DNA from: Lepeophtheirus salmonis | Lineage: Eukaryota; Arthropoda; Copepoda; Siphonostomatoida; Caligidae | Direction: 5' to 3' | NCBI RefSeq assembly: GCF_016086655.4 | Contig: NC_052133.2 | Coordinates: forward strand, 44,632,383 to 44,696,382 | Length of the DNA: 64,000 nt | Shown here: piece by piece, positions 1-11,596 of the stretch | How the letters are laid out: every line of letters begins with the position of its first letter | Position numbering within the stretch: position 1 is the first letter of the stretch | Made by a program: the position numbers and the translations under genes | The notes under the pieces: model-generated | The model's database searches: none | Seen by the model: only the letters and a program-made list of their open reading frames with translations | Told to the model about the DNA's origin: nothing

Positions 1-980
1 GCTTACAACAATTTGTAGACTAAACATGTCTCAACTTATTTGTAGTTTGTTTATATCCCCGAGGATTATTACAAAATTCTGAGTTGTTTCTGACATATAC
101 AGACATAGATACTCGACTCAGACCTAAATTTTCAAGGTCGCTTTAATGTCTTTTTGCCGGACGCTACTTTTTCTTGTTTATTTTTTAATCCAAAAAAGCT
201 AATCTCTTGAAATTGGGTACTTATTATTTTTCAAGTGTGAGGATTCCAAAAATGAAGTCAAAATTAGAATATATAAATTTCTTATGACCTCAATTTTGAG
301 TTAGAAAGAAAAAATCTGAAATACACTTACAAGTACTTGATCAACAATAAAAAAATTGCCCGACTCTTATGAATATGAAACTTTGTCAATATGTTTTTCA
401 TAAATAGGGGTATCCCTTTGTCAAAAATCGTGTTGGTTTTTTTATCATAGCTTCCAGGGTGGGATCTCAAAGTTAGGTTACTTTTCTCCGAATTTTACTT
501 ACGTTTTTATATTTTAAACTTATTTTATTATTTATATAGACTGAAAAAAGAAAATTGAACTACAGTAATTCATACTATTGATTAGAAGTTGACAATTTAA
601 AAAAATATATGATAATTTTATAAAATATCATTTATTTACAAAGTTGTACATAACGGTACAATAGTTTGTTCATTCTTTTTTGAGACTTGGAGCTGTCGTC
701 CTTAATGGCATTTTCGCTGCCATCTTGGAAGAGTTTGTATTATAATCAGTAATAAAATAAACTTAAAATAAACATGGCAATCCTGAGTATTCGAAAAATG
801 TTTGGGAGGAGAACAGCTTAGCTGTCATGTTTTATTATATCAGCTGCAAACAGTCATCAGAGGAAGTAAATATATAAACCGCTGATGATAATAAGTAAAA
901 ATAAGATAATGTCAGCTGTCCATAGAAGAGGAGATGGACCCTTTTTATCAAAGTGAAACAAATATACCCACAAATATATT
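1..980. other. AT-rich sequence, no gene seen
   Basis: No reading frame above background, no recognisable RNA gene and no repeat with both ends visible. An AATAAA-containing A/T stretch near 600-650 is not linked to any coding frame. A short minus-strand frame near 700-750 ends after 17 codons and is not considered coding. Confidence 0.6.
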
Positions 981-1005
981 GTAAAAAGCGCTTATGCACC
1001 CTGTA
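981..1005 (-). repeat. isolated transposon terminal repeat
   Basis: Read on the minus strand, this begins tacagggtgcataagcg. It resembles the terminal repeat of the Tc1/mariner-like element at 28806-29342 (tacagggtgcgcaagc). No partner end or transposase piece is visible in the preceding kilobase, so it may be a solo end or chance similarity. Confidence 0.3.
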
Positions 1006-1212
1006 TGGTATGTGTAGAGATAGATAGCTAGAGAAGTATAAAATATATGTCTTAGAAAAGGGTGCAATTCTTACCCACTATGGAATTATTATTCAATAAT
1101 TGCTTAGAATTGTTCATGGCTTAAAAACAGCTCATTCTAATTTAACGAATCAACGTTCAGATCTGTGGTTGACGACAAAATATCCCCGTAATAAGGGTAA
1201 GTCCTTGTATTA

Positions 1213-2048
1213 GCCTGTTCCAAAATGATTGAGACAGGTTAGTTTGAAGGAAAAGGAGAAGAGTTAGCTACAAAATTTCACCAGCAACGATTTTCTCATG
1301 GATTTTATGGTGGAAAAACATTCCATGGTTATTCGGAGACGAAATAGCTAATGCCTACATACAACATTTGCATATCTTCATTGGTCGCTGAACATGGAGG
1401 TTACATTTTTCGCTCATACTTATTGATATGCTACAAACTGAGGAAACCAGTGTCAGAGATCCACACCGACCTCACTATCGTTTACCCCCCTTGCCACTTT
1501 TTTGTGCAACCATCTATCGTAGTATTTTTAAGCTTGATAAAGGTTTTCGTATTTCGGTCCAAGCCCTACCTGCTGGGACCACAGCCACTCGAAAGACGAT
1601 GATAGAGTATCTGCAAACGACAGGAAAGAGGCTTTCGAGCATAAAGAAGAACAAAACTCACCTGAAATAACTTCTGCTCATGTGGGACAACGCACGTCTG
1701 CAAATAGCCAACGACACGAGGAAGTTCTTAACGCAGAGGAAGGTGGAAACGATCAAAAAGTGTCCCTACAGCCCAGACTTCAATCTCTGTGACCGATTTA
1801 TCTTCCGCAATCTCAAGTACCGGCTATGGGATTACGATTTTGATAGCCATGAAGATCTCACTCACGGTGTTCAGAGGGTGATAAAGTTAGTGAACGAAGA
1901 GGATATCTCCAGTCGTTTATGGGAGTTGGGGAACTATTGCCACGGAATTATCCGAGTTGAAGGAGACGATGTGGCATGATTGAGTACTTTTTTAAACTTT
2001 TGAATGTAATTTCTTGTCTTATTAGGGCAGTCTCAATCATTTCGGAAT
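1213..2048 (+). mobile_element. mariner-like element remnant (DD34D type)
   Basis: Bounded by inverted repeats ttccaaaatgattgagac (1218-1235) and its near-complement gtctcaatcatttcggaa (2030-2047), with TA dinucleotides outside both ends (1211-1212 and 2049-2050) as expected for mariner target duplication. At about 0.84 kb it is shorter than an intact mariner (about 1.3 kb). Only the C-terminal transposase half is clearly readable, so the interior is deleted and degenerate. It is very probably immobile. Confidence 0.75.
1680..1979 (+). pseudogene. mariner transposase C-terminal half
   Basis: A 99-codon open frame with the signature of the second half of a mariner DD34D catalytic domain. WDNAR carries the second Asp, followed by CPYSPDFNLCDRF with the third acidic residue. 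Exactly 34 residues separate the two Asp residues, the mariner spacing. Further on, the segments around NLKYRLWD and GNYCHGIIRVEGDDV match the usual transposase C-terminus. The N-terminal helix-turn-helix and the first catalytic Asp are not found upstream in any clean frame. Frames at 1351-1670 are interrupted and may be scrambled N-terminal sequence. The initiating Met is probably internal to the ancestral protein, so this is a fossil rather than a gene. Confidence 0.7.
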
Positions 2049-2050
2049 TA

Positions 2051-3562
2051 CCTAATATGATTCGGAGTATAGTTGAGAATTGTCATTAGAGTAATTACAT
2101 ATGTAACTACATTACGGCGGCATACATATATATGCATTGTATGTAAGGAGTGGGATATGTGTTTAATTGTACATGACAACGAAAGAGTTTACAATCTTCA
2201 TTCTTCATCTACATTACATGTGGTAATCCTGACATTCTGCAAATGGCAGGATTGCCACATTCATTTTTGGTTTCTAGTATTTTATATTCTTTTATTTTAT
2301 ACATCACTATCAGTAGCTATCAATATATTTTTTCAAATATTATCGCAAATTCTAATCTGTTATTTTATTGCACAACCTCTCTTATGGATCAATATATTCT
2401 TAATTCATATAGTTTCTCATCCTATTGCTTTAAAAAACAATCTATAGACCCTTTGTAAATCATTCAAACGTTACTCTAAATACTAAAACATGATCAGTGT
2501 CCTTGTTAATTGTTATATAACAATCTTTCTTATAGATTTTAGATATTATAAATACAATAGAAATTACAAGAAACAATGACAAAAATTTAATCTGTTTCGA
2601 AACTTTCTTTCCTAATTTTAAATGTTTTTTTTTATCATTTGCCAACCCATCAATTAAAATTATGTATATCAAGTAAATAATAAATTGGGAACTTCTTATT
2701 TTCTTGATTTTTGTCTAAGATTACTTATTTGCTGATGCAAGCTATATATTACGTCTTCAACATGTTAAAATATATTTATAAAAAAGATTTATTTGCCCCA
2801 ATGAATCTCCATCTCCATCCACGCTACTTAATTAAAATTTATCGAAGTCCTATTCCAATTTTAGATTTCTTCTTTTGTAATTAACATTTTCATAGTAAAC
2901 TGGAACTGTAAGGATATAAAATAAAAAGAAAGATATATTAATACTCTAAATGGGATCTTGTTGCCAAGGTACCCAGATCCAAATATTTTATTACTTTTTC
3001 AATTTGGAACCCAGAATATTACATTAATTTTTAATGTCCATAGTATTATTCTTAACAAAATAACAGAAATGCAACGATGCCTTCACATAATTATCTAAAA
3101 TTGTACATATATACAATTAGTTTATCTCATTAGTTCTGAATATCTTATTTTATAACTGTGAAATTCATTTTTATATCCAATTTATCTTTCTCTACTCTCA
3201 ACAACCAAGTCTAATGAAGTATTATTTATTTAATTTCTACGTTAAAGGTGGATTACAACATTTATCATTCCTGAACCATATAATTAGTGATGTAAATTCT
3301 GCGATTTTTTAGCTGGCTCGTTTTTTTTTGGGTGAATTGGTAATCTGAAGAATGAGTTTTCGTTGTCTTATCATCTGTAATTACTATTTAATTCCTGAGT
3401 AGTGAACTTTCTTTCCAAAATAAATTCAATTATATTCAAAACCTGATTCAATATTTGTGTGTACTCGTAAAAGACATCCCTTTAGGATTTACTGTGGTAT
3501 ACATATTTTAGATCCTTGATGGACCAGGAGGAGAATTGGGGATCGACATTGGAGTAATTTTT
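2051..3562. other. AT-rich spacer, no gene seen
   Basis: Only short frames of low complexity and hydrophobic composition, as expected from T-rich DNA. No paired terminal repeats, RNA genes or splice-bounded coding segments could be supported. Confidence 0.55.
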
Positions 3563-3671
3563 GCCAATATTCATTTTTATTTCCCTCTTCCCTTTTCCCT
3601 TGTTACAGATGATTGTAGCTGTTCTCCTCCAAAAGATTCTTCAAATTGTTAGGATTACCATGTTGATTTTC
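3563..3671. repeat. dispersed repeat D, copy 1
   Basis: About 105 bp similar to 22681-22782 in the same orientation. Both begin gccaat, contain a pyrimidine-rich block (ttccctcttcccttttccc and its counterpart) and end accatgttgatttt. The family is not recognised. The pyrimidine tract followed by acag in both copies is reminiscent of a splice acceptor, but no coding continuity supports that. Confidence 0.5.
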
Positions 3672-4209
3672 ATCAATACATATAAATATACTAGGAACCT
3701 GTAAGCACGATCGCAACAAATGAGGTAGACGAACTAAGAAATAACTACAATGACATAACAATAAGGCAATTTGTCATATCTTTATGGGGGAAAAAGTACT
3801 TATTACATTGAAATAGTCAACCATAAGCCTTTATTTAAAAAAATCAGGACTTTGAAATGAATAAATCATAGTTTTTATGAAATTATTTAATGTCAATATC
3901 AAGCCTATAACAGACCTTTATTAAAAGTATGGGTACACATCCGACAATTTGTATCTATTAAATGAGTCTTTTTTGCATGTAAATATGACTTCTACCCCAT
4001 TTGTAGCGGGAGGATTTGAGCCTTTGCTTACAGGTTTCTTGTATATGTAGCAATGAAAATCGTGTGTATAATAGGCATGCCTAAGCGTAAATCTAAGTTG
4101 ACGGATAAAAGTCTCTGCAAAACACAAAACTGAGCAAGAGGAGAGAGTTCGTTGAGTAAAGTAACATAATTATTCGTGAGTAACACCGACACTTCTGTTA
4201 CGAACGCAG

Positions 4210-4702
4210 AGGGTACCCTTCCTTTTCACACAATAAAGCATCAGAATAGCTGCATATCAATGGATTGCATATCTGGTTTGCGAAAGAAATATTTTCCCAG
4301 ATTTGGTGGCAGCTCAAAAAGTCTTAATTCCTTGCACCGAGACAGAAGCCATTGTTAATGCTGTCGAAGTTGCTCTGAAAGCAGTCCAAGAAATCCTGCA
4401 CTCTGGCGCGTCTACGTATGGCAGCAATCATGGAGCAGAGAAAATATTCCTTCTGCTCATTCAATATTTTGATTGGATGAAATTGTGATCTGCAAAGTAA
4501 ATTAATAGAAATTGCATTTACAGGAGACAACTACTATACCAACTTAAAGGGAATCCAGCATCTGAAGGAAGGGAGGAATGTTTATGAAAACTCCAAAATT
4601 TCCTTGCAGAACAAATCTTTAATTGATATGGGCTGTCCAGCACACATTCTCAACAATTGTGTTCACTATGAAGTAGACATATTGGATGTTGACATTGGTA
4701 AA
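4210..4702 (+). pseudogene. hAT-superfamily transposase relic
   Basis: Two plus-strand frames, offset by one base near 4485, read as parts of a hAT-type transposase. The first (about 4258-4488) contains a CTETEAIVNAV-like block and GSNHGAEKIFLLLIQYFDW, the usual context of the first catalytic Asp (DASNH in active members). Here the Asp codon is replaced by Gly. The second (4490-4696) contains TGDNYYTNL and MGCPAHILNNCVHYEVD, which matches the conserved GCPAHILHN region of ZBED/hAT-like proteins. The frameshift, lost Asp and missing C-terminus mean it is dead. Terminal repeats and 8-bp duplications could not be located. Confidence 0.6.
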
Positions 4703-5610
4703 ACCAATTCACGACCTAAAAACCTAAAATTAATTTCTAAATGTATTGAAAGATGTTGAAAATTTGTCAATTTACACGTTTTATTTTTCTGAAATTGGCC
4801 AAAACAAGACAAAAACCCGTTTTAAAAGTGAACAATTAAACTTATTCAAAGTGAACAATTTAGTGAACTAAACAAATTTGAAAAAGTGAACCATTAAACT
4901 GAACCAAACGATTAAAAAAGCCCAATAATCTTCAAGCCTCAACAATTTTCCCTTTCTAAATTAAGGTATAATCTCATGGCGGGGAGAAGAATACAATGTT
5001 AGTAATAATTTTTGTGTGTGTTTTAATATGGCCAAAGTATATAAAAAACTAATATTTTTAGTTAAAAGTTGAGTCTAGAATTTTTTTGATAAATATTCAA
5101 ATAATTAATTTTGGAACTTCCCATTTCGAGTTAATCAGTGTTTGATTAGATCCTGTTTTGGACTGTTTATCGATGATTTCTTAGCTTATCCTTAAGCGAA
5201 AGGGTTTTTTGGAGACATTCATAATATGTTTTCGTACTAATTGAAAATCAATGTGAAATGAATTTAAAAATACACATTCGGAACAAAATTGTTGGAACCA
5301 GCTTACGAAACGTTATAAAAAGTCTTCAACGAGTTCTTCCTCATGAAACCTGTTCGTTTGAAATGTTGTTCTGAGAGCACTACAACTGGCGTATATCGAG
5401 GAGTTTAGGGCTGCAATTTCGAAAAAAATCCTCTTTGTTTCCTGATTGGACTATGGTCTCACGTTTGAATGGAAGTTGATTTTACGCTTCACAAGAAGGA
5501 TTTTTGTTTATTTTAACTTGATGTAGGGAAAAAAATACTAAAAAGAAACAATCACATTGGTTGTATCCGTTTGGAACAAAACCTCTTAAAAAGTATATTT
5601 ACATCATCGG
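4703..5610. other. unassigned AT-rich stretch
   Basis: No supported gene. The part around 5280-5400, read on the minus strand, faintly resembles a mariner transposase C-terminus and may belong to the relic that follows, but stops and frameshifts prevent a firm call. Confidence 0.4.
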
Positions 5611-5619
5611 TAAATAATT

Positions 5620-6034
5620 TTGCACGGCCCAATATGTGAGTTTGTTAGTGCTGTGGTCATCTCAAGTTGGAAGTCTATTTCCATTAATTTTACGACCCCA
5701 ACTGCTGAGGTGTGAGCTGGTGCGTTGTCGTAATGGATTTTTTTTTGTATACTAATTATGAGTGTTTTTCTTGCAGCTCGGTTTTCAAACGGTCCAATAA
5801 CGTTGAATAATATGGACCTGTAATAGTTTTACACTTTTCCAGATAGTCGATGAGGATTATTCATTGCGAATCCGAAAGACAGTCAAACGAATGCCAAACA
5901 GAAAGCAATATACGGATCTGGCTGAAAGTTAGTTTATATTCTTGAAAGAGATGCTACTTGCTGAACATAATTTCGATACGAGCGGGTAGTGCCATCTCCC
6001 AGATTGTGCACGTACTTTTCAAACGACCCTCGTA
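5620..6034 (-). pseudogene. mariner transposase relic (minus strand)
   Basis: Minus-strand translation gives, in order, a block resembling the GIIHIDYLEKGKTITG region (about 5810-5880, frameshifted), YYSTLLDRLKTELQEKHS (about 5760-5820), and HYDNAPAHTSA with the second catalytic Asp (about 5700-5740). After that the frame degenerates and the PYSPDL block is not legible. The far end reads cgagggtcgtttgaaaagta on the minus strand (6015-6034), which looks like a mariner terminus. The opposite terminus is not identified. It is interrupted by stops and frameshifts and is clearly nonfunctional. Confidence 0.55.
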
Positions 6035-6263
6035 CTATGAAGTTCATACCCAAAAAAAAAAAAAAAATGGAAGAAAAAGTTGACTAGCTGAATATTTTTT
6101 ACCTTGGGTTTATTCTATTCAAAGTATTTTATACCAAAAAAATTCGGTATCCGAGAGAACGTTGACTATTAACGTATTTTTATTATATCCGAATTTCTTA
6201 TATTCAGGTTTGACTGTAGTTTGAAAATTATTGTCTTTAATGAATCAATCATTACTGCTGACT

Positions 6264-6702
6264 AGTGTTGGATCGATCCTAGAACTGATTGTATAATCAG
6301 TCTTTTGTTATTGGTCCGATCTTTTTAATGATTCAACGGTCCCAAGAATCGATTATTCTGTTTTGCATTGATTTGGTCCTAGCTATCTTTATAGGTATTC
6401 TTCACTCATAACTAGGATTGAGTTATAAAAAATGAAGATTATAATACAAGACAGCTAGAACGTACAATGATAATTTCCAGCTACACACATCGTGCATTTA
6501 ATTTAAGGCATTTTGACTCGTTGTACGAAGTTACGATAACACTTCCAGAAAGGAATGACGTAGTAAGGTATTACGTCATTTCAGCTGTTGTAGCTACCAA
6601 AAAAAGATCGATATGGCCTCTCCTAGGACTGACAAATTTTATTAAGACGAGACTGATAGGACTGTAGTCTTTTTAGTTTCTTTTAGACCGATCAAACACA
6701 CT
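6264..6702. mobile_element. family A MITE (hAT-type), copy A1
   Basis: Begins agtgttggatcgatc and ends in its inverted counterpart gaccgatcaaacacact. It is flanked on both sides by the perfect 8-bp direct repeat tgctgact (6256-6263 and 6703-6710), the target-duplication length of the hAT superfamily. The interior has no transposase. It carries a degenerate pair of CRE-like half sites (tgacgta and tacgtca near 6555-6580). Other copies in this window share the ends agtgttgtgtcggtcc and agtgttgtgccgatcc. Confidence 0.75.
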
Positions 6703-6710
6703 TGCTGACT

Positions 6711-7588
6711 AAAGCTGTAATTGATAAAATCAATATGATTTTTAATTCGTCAAGTTTTTTTAAATATTTTAAAACAAAATATAAATCTTATGAATAATGA
6801 CCGAGTTGTATGATAGTAATTATGATTATGAAAATCATCATTTATGAATGAAATCATTAAATTAAGGTAATATCACTTTAATACAACTCTTTTTTGATCA
6901 AATGTATATATAATTAGTAATACTTACTTACCAAAACTACAACTGCATTAAACATTATTTGAAATTAAAAAAACCCGCGGATTTCTCTGTTTGTATTGGA
7001 CAGATCAATTGATAAATGTAAGGAAAAAACAATTTAATCAATTTTTTTGCATTGTCTATTTTTTTAAATGACATCAAAATATCAGCAACTTTAACTCCAA
7101 CTTTTGGCTGTTTATGCAATAAGGTGACGTCATTGAAGTACTCTTGCTTTATGCAAATATTTTCACTTGTTTTAAATCTCTTAGTGCTTAAATTATAATA
7201 TCCTCTAAAACTAATTTAATGAATAATTAATATATCAGGTTATTAATTTAAATTTTCATTCTATGCATGAAATTGTCTATGATGGTTTAACATAATAGGA
7301 TTATTAAATTACTTTAATTAAATCCTTACTTTTTTGGCCATAATGAAATATTTGTTTAGTATGATAATTACTTAATAATATTGCACTGTCGAATTCCATC
7401 ATAAGTTGATGGAACTTTGAATTTATAATTAAGGACTTTTGATATGCGAGTTTTATTTGATTAATAGTTATAATAACTAATTTTTCAAAGTAATGCATTT
7501 TAAACGAATCCTCTTAAATAATTAATAATCATATTATGCATTTAAGTTTAATAATTAATTTGAAAATGGGGATTTCGAACTTCCAATG
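6711..7588. other. AT-rich spacer
   Basis: No gene supported. It contains an isolated perfect TGACGTCA at 7125-7132 outside any recognised MITE, and several short A/T-rich inverted repeats. Confidence 0.5.
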
Positions 7589-7838
7589 AGTGTTGTGTCG
7601 GTTATTATTTCGGACTGAAGACCGCAGTCCCTCCTGTTCAATCTCGTTCTGGTCCAGTTCTCGTCCTACAAACTTATAAATCATAGTCCTTGACGACGTA
7701 ACTCAATTTTATTTTTTATTTTATTTAATCAGTTCTAAAACTGACTGTCCTGAGGACCAATAGTCGTAAGAATCGATCACGAGAATTTATAGTGGTAAGA
7801 CTGGACTAGACCTAATAAATCAGAACTAACACAACATC
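7589..7838. mobile_element. family A MITE, copy A2
   Basis: Left end agtgttgtgtcggttatt followed by gactgaagaccgcagtcc. The right end is the complement of tgttgtgttagttctgattt, followed inward by the complement of the shared tattaggtctagtccagtc. The interior includes the complement of the conserved block that holds a CRE in copies A5, A6 and A9, mutated here to ttgacgacgtaactcaa. No clear 8-bp target duplication remains. Confidence 0.65.
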
Positions 7839-8549
7839 AAACATATTCGGAGCCAGTTTTTAGCGTGAGCAAGGTTTGGAACAAAGATTAATGTGAGATA
7901 ACCTTGTTTTCTTTTCTTTTTAAAATTTGATTGATTTATACAATATTTTTACTTTTTTAGAAAATAATATTTTTTCAAATAATCTGATCTTCTATTTTTT
8001 TATTGATTAACCTTTTTTAAGAAAAGGCCTGGCCTTCTATGGCTTTGTTTATGATATTTTATTTAAAAATAATATTTATTTATATTTTTTACACGGCCTT
8101 TTAAAAAAAAAAAGGTCAGTTCATTTACTATTTTTTGACCTTTTTGTAAATATGTGTTCTTCGTGTATATATATTTACAAATCATGTCCAGTTTTGGTTC
8201 CCAATCATGAGTAAGGTCTGGAGAAAGATTCACAAGTGGCCTCTCTTAAACTCGACCTGTTTCTTATGTCTACCTTGAGTAGTGTATCTTTAACTGTACC
8301 TCAAGGTGGAATGGTGTACTTTGAGAATAGCCAGAGGCCCTGCAAAATTTCTCTTTTCCTCATACAAAAAAAAGAAAAGTTCAAAATTTTGGATGAATAA
8401 TGTTATGGTTATTTTATCAATGCACCCTAGGATAATCAGTATGAGAAATTAATCTTACTTAAAGCCGACATACATCAACTGTCTCAATATTGGAGTATAT
8501 TTTTTTTACTGCATTTTATTATTTTCTGCTAGGGACAGAAAATACGCTG
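7839..8549. other. spacer with small inverted repeat
   Basis: No gene. Around 8025-8125 an A/T-rich segment is bracketed by aaaaggcctggcc and ggccttttaaaaa, a small foldback of unknown origin. Confidence 0.4.
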
Positions 8550-8551
8550 TA

Positions 8552-9417
8552 CCGGGTGGTCCACTGAAATCTGTAAACTTACTAATTAATGAAGGTTGAG
8601 TGATGTATATTAATTCCTATTTCGACATATTAAAGAATAAACAATTAATTAGAAAAAAAAATCCAATTTGAGCTCTTTAACTTAAGTGCAAGTCGAGAAA
8701 ATGACACTTGCACGTGATCCACGCATTTCCATTGCTGCACCCCAAGCATTTGGGAATTCCAGGACCATCTTCTACGCCGTCAGCAAGTTCGAAACGTTGG
8801 AGAGAAACATGTGCTCTGTATAAAAGGCCAAACTGGATCCGAAGTAGCTAAAGAAAATAGCCGAGGCCAATCCCCTCAAGTATATGAGTGCTCATGCAAG
8901 AAATCTCAGGGTTTCACATCATAATACCCAAAGAGCTATAAAAAGTTGGCGGAAGGAGTCTTGTGAGAGTGGAGAGGTCCTTTTTGACGCCAGCAATAAA
9001 AAAACCTTTCTCCTTTGTTGCAAGAATTTTTTGAATGAGTCTTTTGAGTTCTATTGAACTCTCATTATTGACACTTTTGGCCCTTCTAAAGACCTGATAC
9101 CAACCCCCTCACCGATACCTTTTGAGTGCATGTTGAAGGGAAGGCCCGCAGTGCCCGTCATCTAAACAGAGAGGCCCTCAAAGCCACTGTCAGCCATTAC
9201 GGAGACGCCATGGCAGAATACTACATCTGCACCGGGCGCTAGGCCTTCCACCACGACTGGAAGCCATCATTGCTTCAATGGGGGGGGCTACGTTTATGAT
9301 TCAGAAAGCTCAGAGACACATCTATTTATAGTATTAGTTTTGTTAAAATTATATTGCTTATTTATAAATTATATCTTGTTGAAGTTTAAAGTGTTCAGAT
9401 TTTGATGGACCACTCCG
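8552..9417 (+). mobile_element. internally deleted Tc1/mariner-like element
   Basis: Inverted terminal repeats ccgggtggtccactgaaatc (8552 onward) and the complement of cggagtggtccatcaaaatc (ending 9417), with TA on both sides (8550-8551 and 9418-9419). The 0.87-kb element keeps an N-terminal transposase piece (about 8690-8960, with a helix-turn-helix-like segment around FYAVSKFETLER and KKIAEANPLKYM). It also keeps a C-terminal piece (about 9160-9310, LKATVSHYGDAMAEYY and the EAIIAS-like end in another frame). The catalytic middle is absent. The same family occurs at 39366-40075 and 45290-45600. Confidence 0.7.
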
Positions 9418-9419
9418 TA

Positions 9420-10124
9420 CTATGAACTCCAAACATCCCCAATTCTCCCTTTTAAATGAAAGAGGTTCAGTGAGTTAAAATGTGTCTTATTAGAGGGAGA
9501 GAAATGCCATGTACCATGTGCCATACACATGATAGATGTAATAACTCACCTCCATACCTCCAAACAAATCGTCAGAGTCACACTTTGTCCTTAGAGCTTT
9601 CAACTACAAAAAAGTATTGCACTCCATCTTTTTAACATTTTATACTACTCTATATATTGCTCAATATTAATGTTGGCTTTCGAGTTTATTGGTCAGTCAA
9701 TGTCAATGGTAGATTAATAGATATATGTAGGAACAAAAATGCAAAAAAACATTTTTATGTTCTTCAATAAAATATTTTAATTAATTACTTTAATGTCTTT
9801 TTTTTTTGCTTGGAATGTTGCCCTTTGGGGTATTTCTATTCTTTATATTAAAGGATATTACATATATTTTTGGATGAGAATTGAACAAACAAAAATAATA
9901 GCAATACTATTGGTAGTATAGAGTAAATGGATACCATAAAATTCTATTTTAATTTTATTGCTCCCATTAAAATTGGTCAACTCAAAAAGGAATAACCGAT
10001 GCATGAATAAGGTATAATAATATGTGTTGCCACCAGAGGTATCACTAGTCCCTTCTTTAAACATATATTTATTGAATATATGAAATTTAAATAAGTAACT
10101 AGAAGAGGGTACTTACGTTGCAGT
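9420..10124. other. spacer, no gene seen
   Basis: AT-rich sequence without convincing coding frames or paired repeats. Confidence 0.5.
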
Positions 10125-10262
10125 CCTGATTAGAGGAGAATAGAAACAAAGAAATGAGGGTAAAAGTGTAAAGACAGAGAGAGGAATGTAGAAAGAGATA
10201 GATGGAGAAGAGAAAAGGGTAGATACAGAGGAAGGAGAGAGAAGCAAAAGGATATGTTGAAA
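10125..10262. repeat. purine-rich tract
   Basis: About 135 bp in which the plus strand is overwhelmingly A and G (agagagaggaatgtagaaag and similar). The minus-strand frame across it is only a Leu/Phe/Ser-rich by-product. Probably a degenerate simple repeat. Confidence 0.55.
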
Positions 10263-10407
10263 AGTTCATATGAACCAGGGTTAAAAGAAATACAAGGTCA
10301 TACCATATCGCGTGCACTACTGATGTTTGACTTCCACCATGTTTTTTAATATTTACGTCCTGTTTGAGTGGTCCCGTGTTGAGTCAAAATATGTATTTCT
10401 TACCCAG

Positions 10408-10544
10408 CAGTCGGTACGATACATCAAAATTGAAAATTCTAGCAATAGTGACGTCATAGACTATGATTTGTTGCGTGCTTTGTCAAAATCTGCCTGTCAT
10501 GCCCATCAGTCTGTACGACCCATCAAATTGAAAATTCTAGCAAG
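10408..10544 (+). repeat. short direct repeat pair
   Basis: A unit of about 38 bp appears twice (about 10408-10446 and 10507-10543). Both copies contain cagtc.gtacga..catcaaa, then ttgaaaattctagcaa. Between them lies a perfect TGACGTCA at 10449-10456. No transposon ends are recognised around it. Confidence 0.55.
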
Positions 10545-10559
10545 TCCAATTATATGATA

Positions 10560-11588
10560 GTCTGAACTTGTATTTCTATTAACTTTGATATGAACATGCT
10601 TTAATATTTTATACATGTACTTGCTAAATTTTGGACTGATATGTTCGACCGTTTATAACTTATAAATATGTATATTAGATTAGATACTGTGTTGATAATT
10701 GATCCCCCCAAATGATAAAAGCTAATAACTCCCTGGTTGCCACCTCAGGGAGTGAGAATTGTTCCAAGATTTGAAGTGACATCCTTTATACATTTGAACA
10801 TAATGTATATAGTATTCATACAAAAAAAATATATCAAATGGCGAAACGATGATCACGTGATCACTATTTGTACAAAGTAGTGGGCATAGCAAAACTTTTT
10901 TTGTTCACTCTGTCCATTGAGTATAATCAAACATTACTCTCTAACTAACTACGTAGCTTCTATGAATTCACTTTTTTTAACTAAATTGACAAGGACAATT
11001 CTGGAAAGGGAAGAAAAATAGCATTTGTCATGAGGGGAAATGATAGGAAATGTTAAAGAACACGTATGTTTATTATAAAAAGCGAAATCTTGGATGATGA
11101 AAAAGATATCTGTGCGACCAGGAATCTCCTTTAGCTATCAGTAAAGACGTGGTTCTTCTAAAAGAGCGAAGAGAAGGCTGGAGCAAGACATATAATATCC
11201 CTGAACTAAGACTTTTGTTCATATCAGCTTCCTGTTGTATGATCCTGGTGGGAGAAGATTAATTATTTCTATAAAGAGGACAACTACTAGATTTAAAATA
11301 GCGTTTAGTGCAGGAAAAAAATTATAATTATATTTAAATTCAGATATATTTATTTTATAATGCATTTTTAAATCAATTTACACCAAAGATAGGCAAGAAT
11401 TTTTCTTTTTTGAGGGAGATGTTAACACAACACGACTAATGAAATAATAAATAAAATAGAAGAAATGTAGCACGCATCAACCGTTTCCCCTTTTCAAATC
11501 ACTATACTATGTTTTTTTCTTTACATACATAACCTTATTAGCTATCAGTCACGTTTAGCTACTTTGTTTTGAAGCTTTAGTATTGGTG
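10560..11588. other. spacer, no gene seen
   Basis: AT-rich sequence with no supported gene, RNA or paired terminal repeat. Confidence 0.5.
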
Positions 11589-11596
11589 TATTATTC

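Noticed and set aside
7125..7132. Perfect TGACGTCA outside the MITEs
   Set aside because: A single isolated octamer. In 64 kb of AT-rich DNA about one chance occurrence is plausible, so no regulatory claim is made.
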